NCBI RefSeq assembly: GCF_011578285.1
Contig: NZ_CP049916.1
Location: 1,054,001-1,118,000, forward strand
Direction: 5' to 3'
Length of the DNA: 64,000 nucleotides
Source: Acinetobacter lanii
GTDB lineage: Bacteria > Pseudomonadota > Gammaproteobacteria > Pseudomonadales > Moraxellaceae
The position numbers were made by a program, and so were the translations under genes. This document shows, piece by piece, positions 15,381-23,955 of the stretch. Numbering within the stretch: position 1 is the stretch's first letter; every line of letters begins with the position of its first letter. Under the pieces are notes generated by a model, which made no database searches, was not told the origin of the DNA, and worked only from the letters and a program-made list of their open reading frames with translations.

Positions 15381-16958
15381 TTATTTCACAGTAAATGAAG
15401 AAGTGAAACTACGGGCTTCACGTCTTGCATCTGGGTCTGATGGCATTGGATAAGGCGCTGCTGAACGTACCGCTTGTTCAACACTGGCTTTTACATCAGG
15501 ATTCGATGCATTGACGATGACAGATGCCACAGCACCGCTGTCTGTGAGTGTTACACGAGCAGTCGCTTTTTCACCACTAGAGCCTGCTGGCATACGCCAT
15601 GCATTACGCACTTTATTTTCAAAGTCACGTTTGGCAGAAGAGGCCACTTTTTTCGCTTCAGCTTTTTTGGTCGCTGCTTCTTCAGCGGCTTTTTTCGCAG
15701 AAGAGGCGCGTTCTTCAGCTTCTGCATCGGCTTTTGCTTTTGCAGCCGCTTCAGCCTTAGCTTTATTCGCTGCCTCGGCTTTTGCTTTTGCAGCCGCTTC
15801 AGCCTTAGCTTTATTCGCTGCCTCGGCTTTGGCTTTCGCTTCAGCGTCTGCCTTAGCTTTATTGGCTGCCTCAGCTTTTGCTTTCGCAGCAGCGTCTGCC
15901 TTAGCTTTATTGGCTGCATCCGCTTTGGCTTTCGCTTCAGCATCAGCCTTGGCTTTATTTGCTGCTTCCGCTTTGGCTTTTGCAGCAGCATCAGCCTTGG
16001 CTTTATTTGCTGCTTCCGCTTTGGCTTTTGCAGCAGCATCTGCCTTAGCTTTCGCTGCTTCATCTGCTTTGGCTTTTGCTGCGGCATCTGCCTTAGCTTT
16101 CGCAGCAGCTTCCGCTTTGGCTTTTGCAGCAGCATCAGCCTTGGCTTTATTTGCTGCTTCCGCTTTGGCTTTTGCAGCGGCATCTGCCTTAGCTTTCGCT
16201 GCTTCATCTGCTTTGGCTTTATCTGCAACTTCCGCTTTAGCTTTTGCAGCAGCGTCTGCCTTGGCTTTATTCGCAGCTTCCGCTTTGGCTTTTGCAGCAG
16301 CGTCTGCCTTAGCTTTATTGGCTGCCTCAGTTTTCGCTTTTGCAGCGGCATCCGCTTTAGCTTTTGCAGCTTCAGTCTTGGCCTTAGCATCTGCTTCAGC
16401 TTTTGCCTTATTGGCTGCTTCTGATTTCGCTTTTTGGGCAGCTTCAGCTTTCGCTTTGGCATTTGCTTCGGCTTGTGCTTTCGCCGCAGCTTCTGCTTTT
16501 GCCTTATTGTTGGCATCGGCTTTGGCTTCGCGTGCTTTCTCAGCCGCCTCAGCTTTGGCTTGTTCTGCGGCTTTAGCTGCTGCAAGAGCCGCTGCCTTTT
16601 CTGCCGCGGCCTGTTTTGCAGCTTCCGCTGCTTTTTGCATGTCTACTTTCGGTACAGCAGGTACAACAGGTGGTGGTGCAGCCGTAGGAATATTCGGTGC
16701 ATCTTCAACAGGGTCTGCTGTCTGCTGTACTTCAGCTTTTACGTTCGTATCGGCAGTTTCGGTTGCATCCGATTCAACCAAAGGCTTCGGTTTTAAGTCT
16801 TCGGGCTTAATTAAGACTGTTTTAATTTCTTTGGGTGGTTCAGGTGGCTTGGTAATGCCTAAGAAAATCAAGCCAGAGATCGCCACCACATGGACACCGA
16901 TGGTGAATCCAAGTGCAATCTTATTTTCTTTAGATTGTGGCTGTTTAAGTCTGTTCAT
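15381..16958 (-). CDS. tolA: Cell envelope integrity protein TolA, with a long Ala/Lys repeat
   Basis: A 525-residue inner-membrane protein in three parts. Domain I has one helix near residues 14-36. Domain II is a very long helical stalk (about 105-440) made of near-identical repeats of the form KAKAEAANKAKADAA. Domain III (about 445-525, FENKVRNAWRMPAGSSGEKA onward) is the C-terminal globular domain that contacts TolB and Pal. It couples proton-motive force from TolQR across the periplasm. E. coli TolA has 421 residues, so this stalk is roughly 100 residues longer. The repeat is internally homogenised, with spacing visible at DNA level around 15720-16500, and may vary in length between strains. 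Confidence 0.93.
   Translation of the reverse strand: MNRLKQPQSKENKIALGFTIGVHVVAISGLIFLGITKPPEPPKEIKTVLIKPEDLKPKPLVESDATETADTNVKAEVQQTADPVEDAPNIPTAAPPPVVPAVPKVDMQKAAEAAKQAAAEKAAALAAAKAAEQAKAEAAEKAREAKADANNKAKAEAAAKAQAEANAKAKAEAAQKAKSEAANKAKAEADAKAKTEAAKAKADAAAKAKTEAANKAKADAAAKAKAEAANKAKADAAAKAKAEVADKAKADEAAKAKADAAAKAKAEAANKAKADAAAKAKAEAAAKAKADAAAKAKADEAAKAKADAAAKAKAEAANKAKADAAAKAKAEAANKAKADAEAKAKADAANKAKADAAAKAKAEAANKAKADAEAKAKAEAANKAKAEAAAKAKAEAANKAKAEAAAKAKADAEAEERASSAKKAAEEAATKKAEAKKVASSAKRDFENKVRNAWRMPAGSSGEKATARVTLTDSGAVASVIVNASNPDVKASVEQAVRSAAPYPMPSDPDARREARSFTSSFTVK
15720..16500. repeat. Imperfect tandem repeat encoding the TolA stalk
   Basis: Units built of GCTTTxGCTTTTGCAGCAGC-like steps recur many times inside tolA, with identical blocks tens of bases long (for instance around 15950-16030 and 16090-16180). 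Such a tract is prone to length change by slippage or recombination. Confidence 0.8.
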
Positions 16959-16961
16959 AAT

Positions 16962-17402
16962 TTAATCTACAGGCTTAGTCAGTAAGCCAACCTGCGTTAA
17001 ACCTGCGTCTTGTAAAGTTGACATAAGTCCCATGACTTCACCATATGGACGAGTTTTATGTCCATTAATGACGACATTCAGTTTCTGATTTTCTGCTTCT
17101 TGTTGTGCTGTAGTCAATTGTTCCTTTAACTCATCCAAAGATACAGATTTTTTAATACTCTTGTATTCTAGATAATAAGAACCATCTTCTTTCAAGCTCA
17201 CCATAGCGGGGGCTTCATCAGACACAATCGGATTGCTGTTGGCTTCAGGCAAATCAACTTTAATACCGCTTGTGATCATGGGTGCAGTGACCATAAAGAT
17301 CACCAGTAGCACCAACATGACGTCAATATAAGGGACGACATTCATGTCACTTTTAAGAGGTTTTTTAATGCGCCCAAAGCGCCCAGAACGTTGGATCGCC
17401 AT
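16962..17402 (-). CDS. tolR: Tol-Pal system protein TolR
   Basis: A 146-residue ExbD-family protein with one N-terminal transmembrane helix (about 25-43). That helix follows NVVPYIDVMLVLLVIFMV and carries the conserved Asp that relays protons together with TolQ. The rest is a periplasmic domain. The start codon overlaps the last base of the tolQ stop (TAATG), so the two are translationally coupled. The tolA start is 3 bases downstream. Confidence 0.95.
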   Translation of the reverse strand: MAIQRSGRFGRIKKPLKSDMNVVPYIDVMLVLLVIFMVTAPMITSGIKVDLPEANSNPIVSDEAPAMVSLKEDGSYYLEYKSIKKSVSLDELKEQLTTAQQEAENQKLNVVINGHKTRPYGEVMGLMSTLQDAGLTQVGLLTKPVD

Positions 17403-18115
17403 TATTCAGTTTCCTGTGTTTTTCCCACAGATTGACGTTGTAATAGCGCCACCATTTCTTCTGCAAACAATGCACGTTCCGAATAAACCTCTTCACTTTT
17501 TGAGGTGAAATGGTTAAATGCCAGCACCGCAGGAATCGCAGCAAAAAGTCCAATGGCAGTTGCAATTAAGGCTTCGGCAATACCCGGTGCAACAGTTGCT
17601 AAAGTCACTTGTTCCACTTGAGCCAAACCAATAAAGGCATTCATGATGCCCCATACTGTACCAAATAGACCAATATAGGGTGCAACTGAACCAATACTTG
17701 CAAGTGTACCTAGACCTTGCTCCATATTGCTTTGGTCACGGCTTAAACCGACACGTAAAATACGTTCTGTACCATCAATGGTGGGTGCAGTGTCCGCTTT
17801 GGATTTTTTAAGTTTTAAGAACTCACCCATGCCTTGATAAAAAATATCTTCAAGACCTTCACGCTTAGAGTTGACTTGTGCGTTGTTATACAGGGTATTT
17901 AACTCAGCACCTGACCAAAAGATTTTTTGGAAATGGTCATCGCCTTGTTGGGCTTTCTTATAGGTCATATGTAACTTGGCAATTAAGTACCAACTCAGGA
18001 GTGATGCCAATACCAAAATCAGCATGACCAATTGAACCACAGGACTTGCTTGTAAAATTAAATCTGAGATGTGAATTGAAGATTCTAGTTGTGTTGCCAT
18101 AGTTACATGTGCCAA
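17402..18115 (-). CDS. tolQ: Tol-Pal system protein TolQ
   Basis: A 237-residue ExbB/TolQ-family proton-channel subunit with three predicted helices: about 24-47 (VVQLVMLILVLASLLSWYLI), about 138-160 (the IGLFGTVWGIMNAF region) and about 175-197 (ALIATAIGLFAAIPAVLAFN). The signature GTVWGIM between helices and AEALIATAIGL are typical. It forms the stator with TolR and drives TolA. It lies 7 bases after ybgC, in the usual ybgC-tolQRA order. Confidence 0.95.
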   Translation of the reverse strand: MAHVTMATQLESSIHISDLILQASPVVQLVMLILVLASLLSWYLIAKLHMTYKKAQQGDDHFQKIFWSGAELNTLYNNAQVNSKREGLEDIFYQGMGEFLKLKKSKADTAPTIDGTERILRVGLSRDQSNMEQGLGTLASIGSVAPYIGLFGTVWGIMNAFIGLAQVEQVTLATVAPGIAEALIATAIGLFAAIPAVLAFNHFTSKSEEVYSERALFAEEMVALLQRQSVGKTQETE

Positions 18116-18122
18116 AAGTTTT

Positions 18123-18536
18123 TTATTCGTGAGCCAATTGAAGTTGAATCAAATCACGTATTTCATCAGGAAGTCTGAGCGGTTTCATGGCAGCGCTAAT
18201 ACATGCCAATTCAACCTCTCCAGAAGCTAGCATGATTTCACCACGATAAATATTTTGTTGCAATACAAAAGATGTGGCTTTACACGAAAGTACACGTGCT
18301 GTAACCGTAATGAGGTCATCCATCAGGATCGGACGTGAATATTTGAGCGCAATTTTGTGCACAACAAAGTTATATTCTTTTTGGTGCCAATAATGGGAAA
18401 TACCTGAAGCACGTAGCCATTCTGTACGCGCACGCTCCATAAAACGGATGTGATTGGCGTGGTAGACAATACCACCTGCATCGGTATCTTCTATATAAAC
18501 ACGAATTTGAAATTCAAATTTGTTCGCCATATTCAT
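18123..18536 (-). CDS. ybgC: Tol-Pal associated acyl-CoA thioesterase YbgC
   Basis: A 137-residue hotdog-fold thioesterase. The family signature EDTDAGGIVYHANHIRFMER contains the catalytic Asp (DTDAGG) and Tyr-His. It hydrolyses short acyl-CoA or acyl-ACP thioesters in the cytoplasm; why it sits with tol genes is still debated, but the linkage is very widely conserved. There are two possible starts, ATG at 18534-18536 and ATG two codons later; GGGA lies closer to the proper distance for the second. First gene of ybgC-tolQRA; an inverted repeat lies about 50 bases upstream. Confidence 0.92.
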   Translation of the reverse strand: MNMANKFEFQIRVYIEDTDAGGIVYHANHIRFMERARTEWLRASGISHYWHQKEYNFVVHKIALKYSRPILMDDLITVTARVLSCKATSFVLQQNIYRGEIMLASGEVELACISAAMKPLRLPDEIRDLIQLQLAHE

Positions 18537-18866
18537 TTCCCACGTTTAGCTTGGACGGTCTTGGAGTTGAGCATGTTCTTGCTGTTATTTTGTGTTCATG
18601 ATGCACAAAATTTTGGTGAAGAACAATGCTATATAACGGGTCGCAGTTTAGCACTCGTGTTTATTCGTCCAATGGCACAAGGTTTCAAATCTTGTGGAGT
18701 CGATTCAATTGGTTAATATCGTCCCATTTACTACTCAATGCTATGCAAATGAGCCTAAAGTTTTAGAAATGAATCGAATTAAGACAATAAGTTGATGAAT
18801 GTAAAATATACAATGGTTTAAAATTAACGCTATATTGATCATTTTATTGAAATTTTAGGGGCAGGG
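18537..18866. other. Divergent promoter region of ybgC-tol and the AT-rich orphan
   Basis: About 330 bases with no real gene. The main feature is the inverted repeat at 18587-18611. The segment from about 18720 rightwards is more AT-rich and merges into the orphan gene. Confidence 0.5.
18587..18611. promoter_or_regulatory. Inverted repeat upstream of ybgC-tolQRA (candidate operator)
   Basis: ATTTTGTG (18587-18594) and CACAAAAT (18604-18611) are exact complements separated by 9 bases. It is centred about 60 bases from the ybgC start. Size and symmetry suit a dimeric regulator; the half-sites do not clearly match Fur or any regulator I can name. Confidence 0.35.
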
Positions 18867-19616
18867 ATGGTAGAGCAATTAGATAATAAAAATGAAGTCT
18901 TATTTAAAACATGGACTGTGCCTGAACAAGAAAACGTTAAGACTATTATTATTCAGCAACCAGCTGAAACACATATGGAATTAAATGCTTCTACAGATAA
19001 AACTGCGATTAGTTCTTTCGGTCTATCTGTAGTTATTGCTTTAATATTGGCAGGTTTGGCGACTTGGTATGCTTATTGGTGTGCAAAGAAAAGTTTTAGA
19101 TTGACTAAAATGTCTTTTGATACAGTAGTTGCACAAATTAAAGCTTCAGAAATATCAGCATTGGATTTAAATACAAAATTATTTGAACAGCAAAAATTTC
19201 TTCAAGATAATGAACTCATATTTTCCTATAAAGTTTCAGAATTAGATAAATTAAGAACACTCATTTCAGAATATTTAACTTGCCTAATTTCTTTTAATAC
19301 TGAAATTACACTCAAACTTGATATTTTAGATAATTTTCAAAGAATTGAGAAAGCTGCAAAATTTAATTTGAGAATTGCAAATTATCATCAACTCATAGAA
19401 TTATTTTTAGACTGCCAAAATAATGATGAACATATGAGAATAAGAAATCATCTAAAAGATGTATTAAAGGCGCTTTGGGCTATTCGTGAAGTAATTGACA
19501 AAGATACATATACTATAAAATTGAAAATATCTTCTTTTGCAATGGAATTGCAATATGTCAAAGATATATTGAATGAATATTTAGCATCTGAGATTAGAAA
19601 AATTAAGGGAGAATAA
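18867..19616 (+). CDS. Membrane-anchored hypothetical protein, 249 residues, AT-rich
   Basis: I do not recognise a family. One transmembrane helix lies at about residues 50-70 (FGLSVVIALILAGLATWYAY), preceded by a hydrophilic N-terminus and followed by a long, mostly helical cytoplasmic part (about 75-249) with a coiled-coil look (KASEISALDLNTKLFEQQKF, then FSYKVSELDKLRTLISEYL). There is one Cys pair in the middle but no enzyme motif. A good ribosome-binding site (AGGGGC) precedes the ATG at 18867. Base composition is clearly more AT-rich than that of its neighbours, suggesting acquisition. Its stop overlaps a hairpin terminator shared with ruvB. Confidence 0.65.
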   Translation: MVEQLDNKNEVLFKTWTVPEQENVKTIIIQQPAETHMELNASTDKTAISSFGLSVVIALILAGLATWYAYWCAKKSFRLTKMSFDTVVAQIKASEISALDLNTKLFEQQKFLQDNELIFSYKVSELDKLRTLISEYLTCLISFNTEITLKLDILDNFQRIEKAAKFNLRIANYHQLIELFLDCQNNDEHMRIRNHLKDVLKALWAIREVIDKDTYTIKLKISSFAMELQYVKDILNEYLASEIRKIKGE

Positions 19617-19627
19617 ATCTCCCTTTT
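19605..19627. terminator. Terminator overlapping the orphan gene stop and facing ruvB
   Basis: AAGGGAGA and TCTCCCTT arms enclose a 5-base loop that contains the stop codon of the orphan gene. T-rich sequence follows. Confidence 0.65.
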
Positions 19628-19629
19628 CA

Positions 19630-20637
19630 TCACTTCTCTTTCGGTTCAGGCGGTGTCATCCCAAACTGCAAATATGCCATATTCGTTGCAATACGACCAC
19701 GTGCAGTACGCATCACGTAACCTTGCTGAATCAAATACGGCTCAATCACATCTTCGAGTGTGCCTGAGTCTTCCGCCATGGCAGCAGCTAAGGCTTCGAC
19801 ACCCGCAGGCCCCCCATCAAAACGCTCAAGAAGCATCGACAAATAACGACGGTCGAGGGTGTCTAAACCATCTTTATCGACATTCAGCATATCCAGCGCT
19901 CGTTGCGCCATCTCTTGTGTTACTTCGCCTGTACCTTTGACTTGTGCATAGTCACGCACACGACGCAGTAAACGATTGGCAATACGTGGTGTACCACGCG
20001 CACGACGTGCAATCTCTTGCGCACCATCTGCGGTCATCGGTACATTCATCAAATGCGCTGAACGTGAAACAATATGGGTGAGGTCTTCAACAGAATAAAA
20101 CTCTAGACGCTGAACGATCCCGAAACGGTCACGTAGTGGAGAGGTCAGTAGACCTGCACGTGTAGTCGCTGCAACAAGAGTAAATGGCGGTAAATCCAAT
20201 TTAATCGAACGTGCGCCCGGACCCTCACCAATCATGATATCAAGTTGATAATCTTCCATGGCGGGGTAGAGAATCTCTTCAATCACAGGGGAAAGACGAT
20301 GAATTTCATCGATAAATAAAACATCACCTTCCTCCAGATTGGTCAACATGGCCGCCAGATCACCCGCACGTTCTAGTACAGGACCAGAGGTCGATTTTAG
20401 GTTGCCGCCCATTTCACGCGCAATAATATTGGCAAGCGTGGTTTTACCTAAACCGGGTGGACCAAAAATCAAAGTATGATCTAAAGCTTCACCACGACCA
20501 CGTGCTGCACCAATAAAGATTTCCATTTGCTCACGCACCACAGGTTGACCAATATAGTCCTCCAGTGATGTTGGGCGAATGGCACGATCAAAATGATCTT
20601 CGGGTTTTTCAGAACCACTGATAATACGATCTTGCAT
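19630..20637 (-). CDS. ruvB: Holliday junction branch-migration ATPase RuvB
   Basis: A 335-residue AAA+ hexameric motor that, with RuvA, drives branch migration of Holliday junctions during recombinational repair. Walker A is GPPGLGKTT (about residues 60-68), Walker B is FIDEIHR, and sensor 1 is [10 protein letters not shown]-terminal winged-helix DNA-binding domain follows ([10 protein letters not shown] onward, RTARGRIAT near the end). Length is normal. It begins 2 bases after ruvA, forming a ruvAB unit. Confidence 0.97.
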   Translation of the reverse strand: MQDRIISGSEKPEDHFDRAIRPTSLEDYIGQPVVREQMEIFIGAARGRGEALDHTLIFGPPGLGKTTLANIIAREMGGNLKSTSGPVLERAGDLAAMLTNLEEGDVLFIDEIHRLSPVIEEILYPAMEDYQLDIMIGEGPGARSIKLDLPPFTLVAATTRAGLLTSPLRDRFGIVQRLEFYSVEDLTHIVSRSAHLMNVPMTADGAQEIARRARGTPRIANRLLRRVRDYAQVKGTGEVTQEMAQRALDMLNVDKDGLDTLDRRYLSMLLERFDGGPAGVEALAAAMAEDSGTLEDVIEPYLIQQGYVMRTARGRIATNMAYLQFGMTPPEPKEK

Positions 20638-20639
20638 AT

Positions 20640-21242
20640 TTATCTATTCATCGATTTAAGCGCAGCACGGATAATGTCCGATGCTTCGGTATAATCCGCT
20701 TTGACTGCATTAATGAGTTTTTGAGCTTCCGCAGGTTTATAGCCTAAAGACTGTAGCGCAGCTTCAGCTTCTGCCACCGCAGAGTTGCCTGTAAATTGAA
20801 TTTGTTCAGTGGTTGAATTGCTATGCGTTGCACCTGCGGACATGGCTTTAAAGCGATCACGCAGTTCAATCATCAAACGCTCAGCGGTTTTCTTACCCAC
20901 ACCGGGAACTTTGACCAAGGTATTGACATCTTCATGTTCGACGGTATGAATCAGCATTTCGACACTTAAGGTCGATAAAATGCCTAAAGCCATTTTTGGA
21001 CCCACGCCATTGACCTTTAGTAAAGTACGGAAAATCGTTTTTTCACGGGCATCGATAAAACCATAAAGCAATTGAGCGTCTTCACGTACCGCCAAATGCG
21101 TCCATAAAGTGACTTTTTGACCTTTTTGCAGTTGGCAAAATGTTGAAAGCGGCGTATCAATTTCATAGCCCACACCATTTACATTTAAAACTACTGTAGG
21201 GGCTTCTAGAGCCAGCACTTCGCCAATAAGACATCCGATCAT
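20640..21242 (-). CDS. ruvA: Holliday junction recognition protein RuvA
   Basis: A 200-residue tetrameric protein that binds Holliday junctions and loads RuvB. The N-terminal OB-fold starts [20 protein letters not shown]. Two helix-hairpin-helix motifs follow ([36 protein letters not shown]). The C-terminal UBA-like domain III ([19 protein letters not shown]) contacts RuvB. The start is the ATG at 21240-21242. Confidence 0.97.
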   Translation of the reverse strand: MIGCLIGEVLALEAPTVVLNVNGVGYEIDTPLSTFCQLQKGQKVTLWTHLAVREDAQLLYGFIDAREKTIFRTLLKVNGVGPKMALGILSTLSVEMLIHTVEHEDVNTLVKVPGVGKKTAERLMIELRDRFKAMSAGATHSNSTTEQIQFTGNSAVAEAEAALQSLGYKPAEAQKLINAVKADYTEASDIIRAALKSMNR

Positions 21243-21295
21243 GAACGTATTTTCACTTCTATGTTAATGGTTGAATAGTAGATGCCTCAGGCATC

Positions 21296-21330
21296 AAACG
21301 CAAAATTTAGATGTAGAAAATCTTGCGTTT
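21296..21330. repeat. Inverted repeat between ruvA and the dGTPase gene
   Basis: AAACGCAAAATTT and AAATcTTGCGTTT pair with one mismatch around a 7-9 base loop. A small GATGCCT/AGGCATC hairpin adjoins it at about 21281. Possible transcription terminator of the minus-strand dGTPase gene. Confidence 0.4.
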
Positions 21331-21355
21331 TGTTAAAAATATTTTCAAAAACAGA

Positions 21356-22696
21356 TTATAGGAATCCTACCTTATTGCCCTTGAGTTCTTGAGCAAGGTT
21401 GTAGGCCTGATGGTCTGAAAACTTGGAAATAATATCGAGCACTTGCATGATATTGTCATAATGGTGATCACTAAAGTTTGCACCATAGCCAGATAAAATG
21501 GTCATTAAGCGACCTTCTTTAAAGCTATTGATTTTATTCGGCGTAGTCAGCGGAATGAAGGCATCTAAAATATGTTGCAAGCTTTGATGTGCCACAATTT
21601 CTAAGCCTGCTTTTTGCGGATGCTCAAAAATCTTTTCACGGGCTAAGTTCTTCGCTCGATTAATCCCAATTTCAATATCCTCAGCACAATATTGCAATAA
21701 ACTGCCCTTGAGCTGACCCGATAAACTTTCAAAGTGATGTTTGGCAAATGCTGTCGTCACTTCATCGACCAAGCGTTTCATGACACGACCACGGAGTGCA
21801 GCAATTTTTTGTTGCCATGTGGTCAATGGGGTGTGTAACTCAGACGGCACACCATATTCACCGACCAAAGCCAAGAAAATCGGCTCAACTTCTTCATAAG
21901 ACAACATATTTAAAATAATGCCATCTTCAAGATCAATCAGCGCATAACAAATATCATCAGCAGCTTCGAGTAAATAGGTCAGTGGATGGCGACAATAATG
22001 ATATTCATCCAGTTGGATCAAACCCAGTTGTTCAGCGACTTGTTTCAGAATCTCTTTTTCAGATTGATAACAGCCAAACTTGGCACGTTTACTTGCGGGA
22101 ATATTGTCCTGAGATTCGATGGTTTTAGACAGCCAAGGGTACTTTAAGTAAGCTCCTAAAGTTGCGTAAGTCAGACGCATACCCCCATCATTGGGATGGT
22201 AGTCAATTTTAGTGAGCAGTCTTAAACCTTGAGCATTGCCTTCAAATTGACGCACATCAGCTTGTTCCTCTAAAGACAAGGCTTTGAGAAAGTCACCATG
22301 TGAAGCGTCATCAAACCATTCACGAATCGCATATTCACCCGCATGTCCAAAAGGTGGATTACCAATATCATGGGCTAAACACGCCGCCTGAATAATCGCA
22401 CCGACATCAGCAGGGGAAATCCACACGGGCAGTTCATCTTTGATCTTTTCTGCGGCGAGCATGCCCAATGAGCGCCCAATACAGGAGACTTCCAGTGAAT
22501 GCGTCAAACGCGTATGAATAGCATCATGCTGAGTTAGTGGATGGACTTGGGTCTTACGGTTCAATTGACGAAAACTTTGCGAAAATATAATGCGGTCATA
22601 GTCTTTATGAAAGGGACTACGTGCCTGTTCAGAGCTTTGTTTTTTACTGCCAATTCGAATCGTGGACAGCAGTTCTAACCAACGCATTTGAGTCAT
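21356..22696 (-). CDS. dgt: Deoxyguanosinetriphosphate triphosphohydrolase-like protein
   Basis: A 446-residue HD-domain enzyme of the dNTP triphosphohydrolase family, which splits dNTPs to nucleoside plus triphosphate and so tunes nucleotide pools. The metal-binding HD motif is ACLAHDIGNPPFGHAGEYAI, with the upstream His in LTHSLEVSCIGRSLG; the N-terminal FRQLNRKTQVHPL segment is also diagnostic. E. coli Dgt has 505 residues; this shorter form corresponds to the type often annotated Dgt-like, where substrate preference is uncertain. Start ATG at 22694-22696, with another ATG three codons on. Confidence 0.87.
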   Translation of the reverse strand: MTQMRWLELLSTIRIGSKKQSSEQARSPFHKDYDRIIFSQSFRQLNRKTQVHPLTQHDAIHTRLTHSLEVSCIGRSLGMLAAEKIKDELPVWISPADVGAIIQAACLAHDIGNPPFGHAGEYAIREWFDDASHGDFLKALSLEEQADVRQFEGNAQGLRLLTKIDYHPNDGGMRLTYATLGAYLKYPWLSKTIESQDNIPASKRAKFGCYQSEKEILKQVAEQLGLIQLDEYHYCRHPLTYLLEAADDICYALIDLEDGIILNMLSYEEVEPIFLALVGEYGVPSELHTPLTTWQQKIAALRGRVMKRLVDEVTTAFAKHHFESLSGQLKGSLLQYCAEDIEIGINRAKNLAREKIFEHPQKAGLEIVAHQSLQHILDAFIPLTTPNKINSFKEGRLMTILSGYGANFSDHHYDNIMQVLDIISKFSDHQAYNLAQELKGNKVGFL

Positions 22697-22921
22697 TTAT
22701 GGTTATTCAGTTATGGACTAAGTGCATGATGCCAAAGATTGCCTGAAATCACTAGGGCAGTGCGACATAAATTGTCTTTCTTCCCAATGACGATTATTTG
22801 AGAACAATCTAAACATGAAATGACGTGTTTTCTCGTGGAGATTGCAACAAAGCCATTGAAATTTGCAGACATTGACCTCATCTTTAAGGCATAAATAAAT
22901 ATTTAAGAGAATTGAAATTCT

Positions 22922-23884
22922 ATGTTATTTCATTTGCCTAAATTGCCTGCTGAAATCCGTGTAACGCATTTGAATGCACGCATCAATGAACAACGAAAAA
23001 AAATTGCACAGACCACTGCCTCTAAATTTGAGCTATTACAGTTGGCTCAACAATTCTCTAAAGAAGCTCGCGCACGTAAGAAGAACAATCAAAAAGTGTA
23101 TGTACTCGACTTTAAAGGGGACATGGCAGCTTCTGCGGTTGAAAACTTACGTGAAGAAATTACCCTGATTTTATCGACTGCTAAAGCAGGTCGTGACCGT
23201 GTATTACTGCGTTTAGAAAGCCCAGGGGGTATGGTGCATGGTTATGGTTTAGCGGCTGCACAATTGGTACGTTTACGTGATGCCGGTTTTCATTTAACCA
23301 TTACTGTAGACAAAGTCGCAGCGAGTGGCGGCTATATGATGGCATGTATCGCCAATGAAATTGTGTCTGCGCCATTCGCAGTGCTCGGTTCAATTGGGGT
23401 GGTTGCACAAGTGCCTAATTTCAATCGTTTTCTGAAAGAGCATAATGTCGACTTTGAGCTGTATACCGCAGGTGAATATAAACGTACCGTGACCATGTTC
23501 GGTGAAAATACCGAAGAAGGTAAAGCCAAATTTGAACAAGAGTTACAACAAACACATAAGCTGTTTAAGCACTTTGTTGAAAAATACCGTCCACAATTGA
23601 ATGTGGAAAAAGTGGCAACGGGTGAACACTGGTACGGTCAAGATGCGCTTGATTTGAACCTAGTGGATAAACTACAAACCTCTGATGAATATATGCTGGG
23701 TTTGTTGAGTCAGCATGATCTGTACTTGATTCAAACACGCCGTAAACCAACTCTGGGTGAAAAGCTCGGTTTACAAGCAGCCCAAATGGCCGATTCAGTC
23801 GTGCCTGCAGTGATGGGTAAAATTGCAGAAACCTTGTTTAAAGCCAATTCGAGTTTGGTACAAATGCGTGATCCTAAACTCTAA
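22922..23884 (+). CDS. sohB: SohB-type serine protease lacking the N-terminal membrane anchor
   Basis: A 320-residue S49-family peptidase. Ser135 (KVAASGGYMMA) and Lys187 (YTAGEYKRTVT) form the Ser-Lys dyad, 52 residues apart. The rest follows E. coli SohB closely (LRLESPGGMVHGYGLAA, GSIGVVAQVPNFNRFL, ATGEHWYGQDA). E. coli SohB starts with a transmembrane helix of about 20 residues; here the frame begins MLFHLPKLPAEIRVTHL and a TGA three codons upstream of the ATG rules out a longer start. The enzyme therefore seems soluble or peripherally bound. Its substrates are unknown. Confidence 0.9.
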   Translation: MLFHLPKLPAEIRVTHLNARINEQRKKIAQTTASKFELLQLAQQFSKEARARKKNNQKVYVLDFKGDMAASAVENLREEITLILSTAKAGRDRVLLRLESPGGMVHGYGLAAAQLVRLRDAGFHLTITVDKVAASGGYMMACIANEIVSAPFAVLGSIGVVAQVPNFNRFLKEHNVDFELYTAGEYKRTVTMFGENTEEGKAKFEQELQQTHKLFKHFVEKYRPQLNVEKVATGEHWYGQDALDLNLVDKLQTSDEYMLGLLSQHDLYLIQTRRKPTLGEKLGLQAAQMADSVVPAVMGKIAETLFKANSSLVQMRDPKL

Positions 23885-23905
23885 GTTTTGCACATTTGAA
23901 ATGAC

Positions 23906-23935
23906 AAAAAGCCAATCTGACGATTGGCTTTTTTT
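23906..23935. terminator. Bidirectional terminator between sohB and the DUF2238 remnant
   Basis: AAAAAGCCAATC and GATTGGCTTTTTT arms around a 4-base loop. Confidence 0.85.
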
Positions 23936-23955
23936 ATAGGTTCTAGGCTAGAGTT

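Noticed and set aside
15720..16500. Possible CRISPR-like repeat array
   Set aside because: The repeats have no unique spacers, are in frame with TolA and vary in step; they are coding repeats.
15474..16965. Long open frames opposite and out of frame with tolA, up to 484 codons
   Set aside because: They arise from the regular GCT/GCA/AAA repeat of the TolA stalk, which is open in several frames. Their translations are low-complexity (Ala/Phe/Ser or Lys/Gln/Arg) and have no start signals.
18450..18716. An 88-codon + strand frame over the ybgC start
   Set aside because: It is antisense to ybgC and crosses the divergent promoter region; composition is not protein-like.
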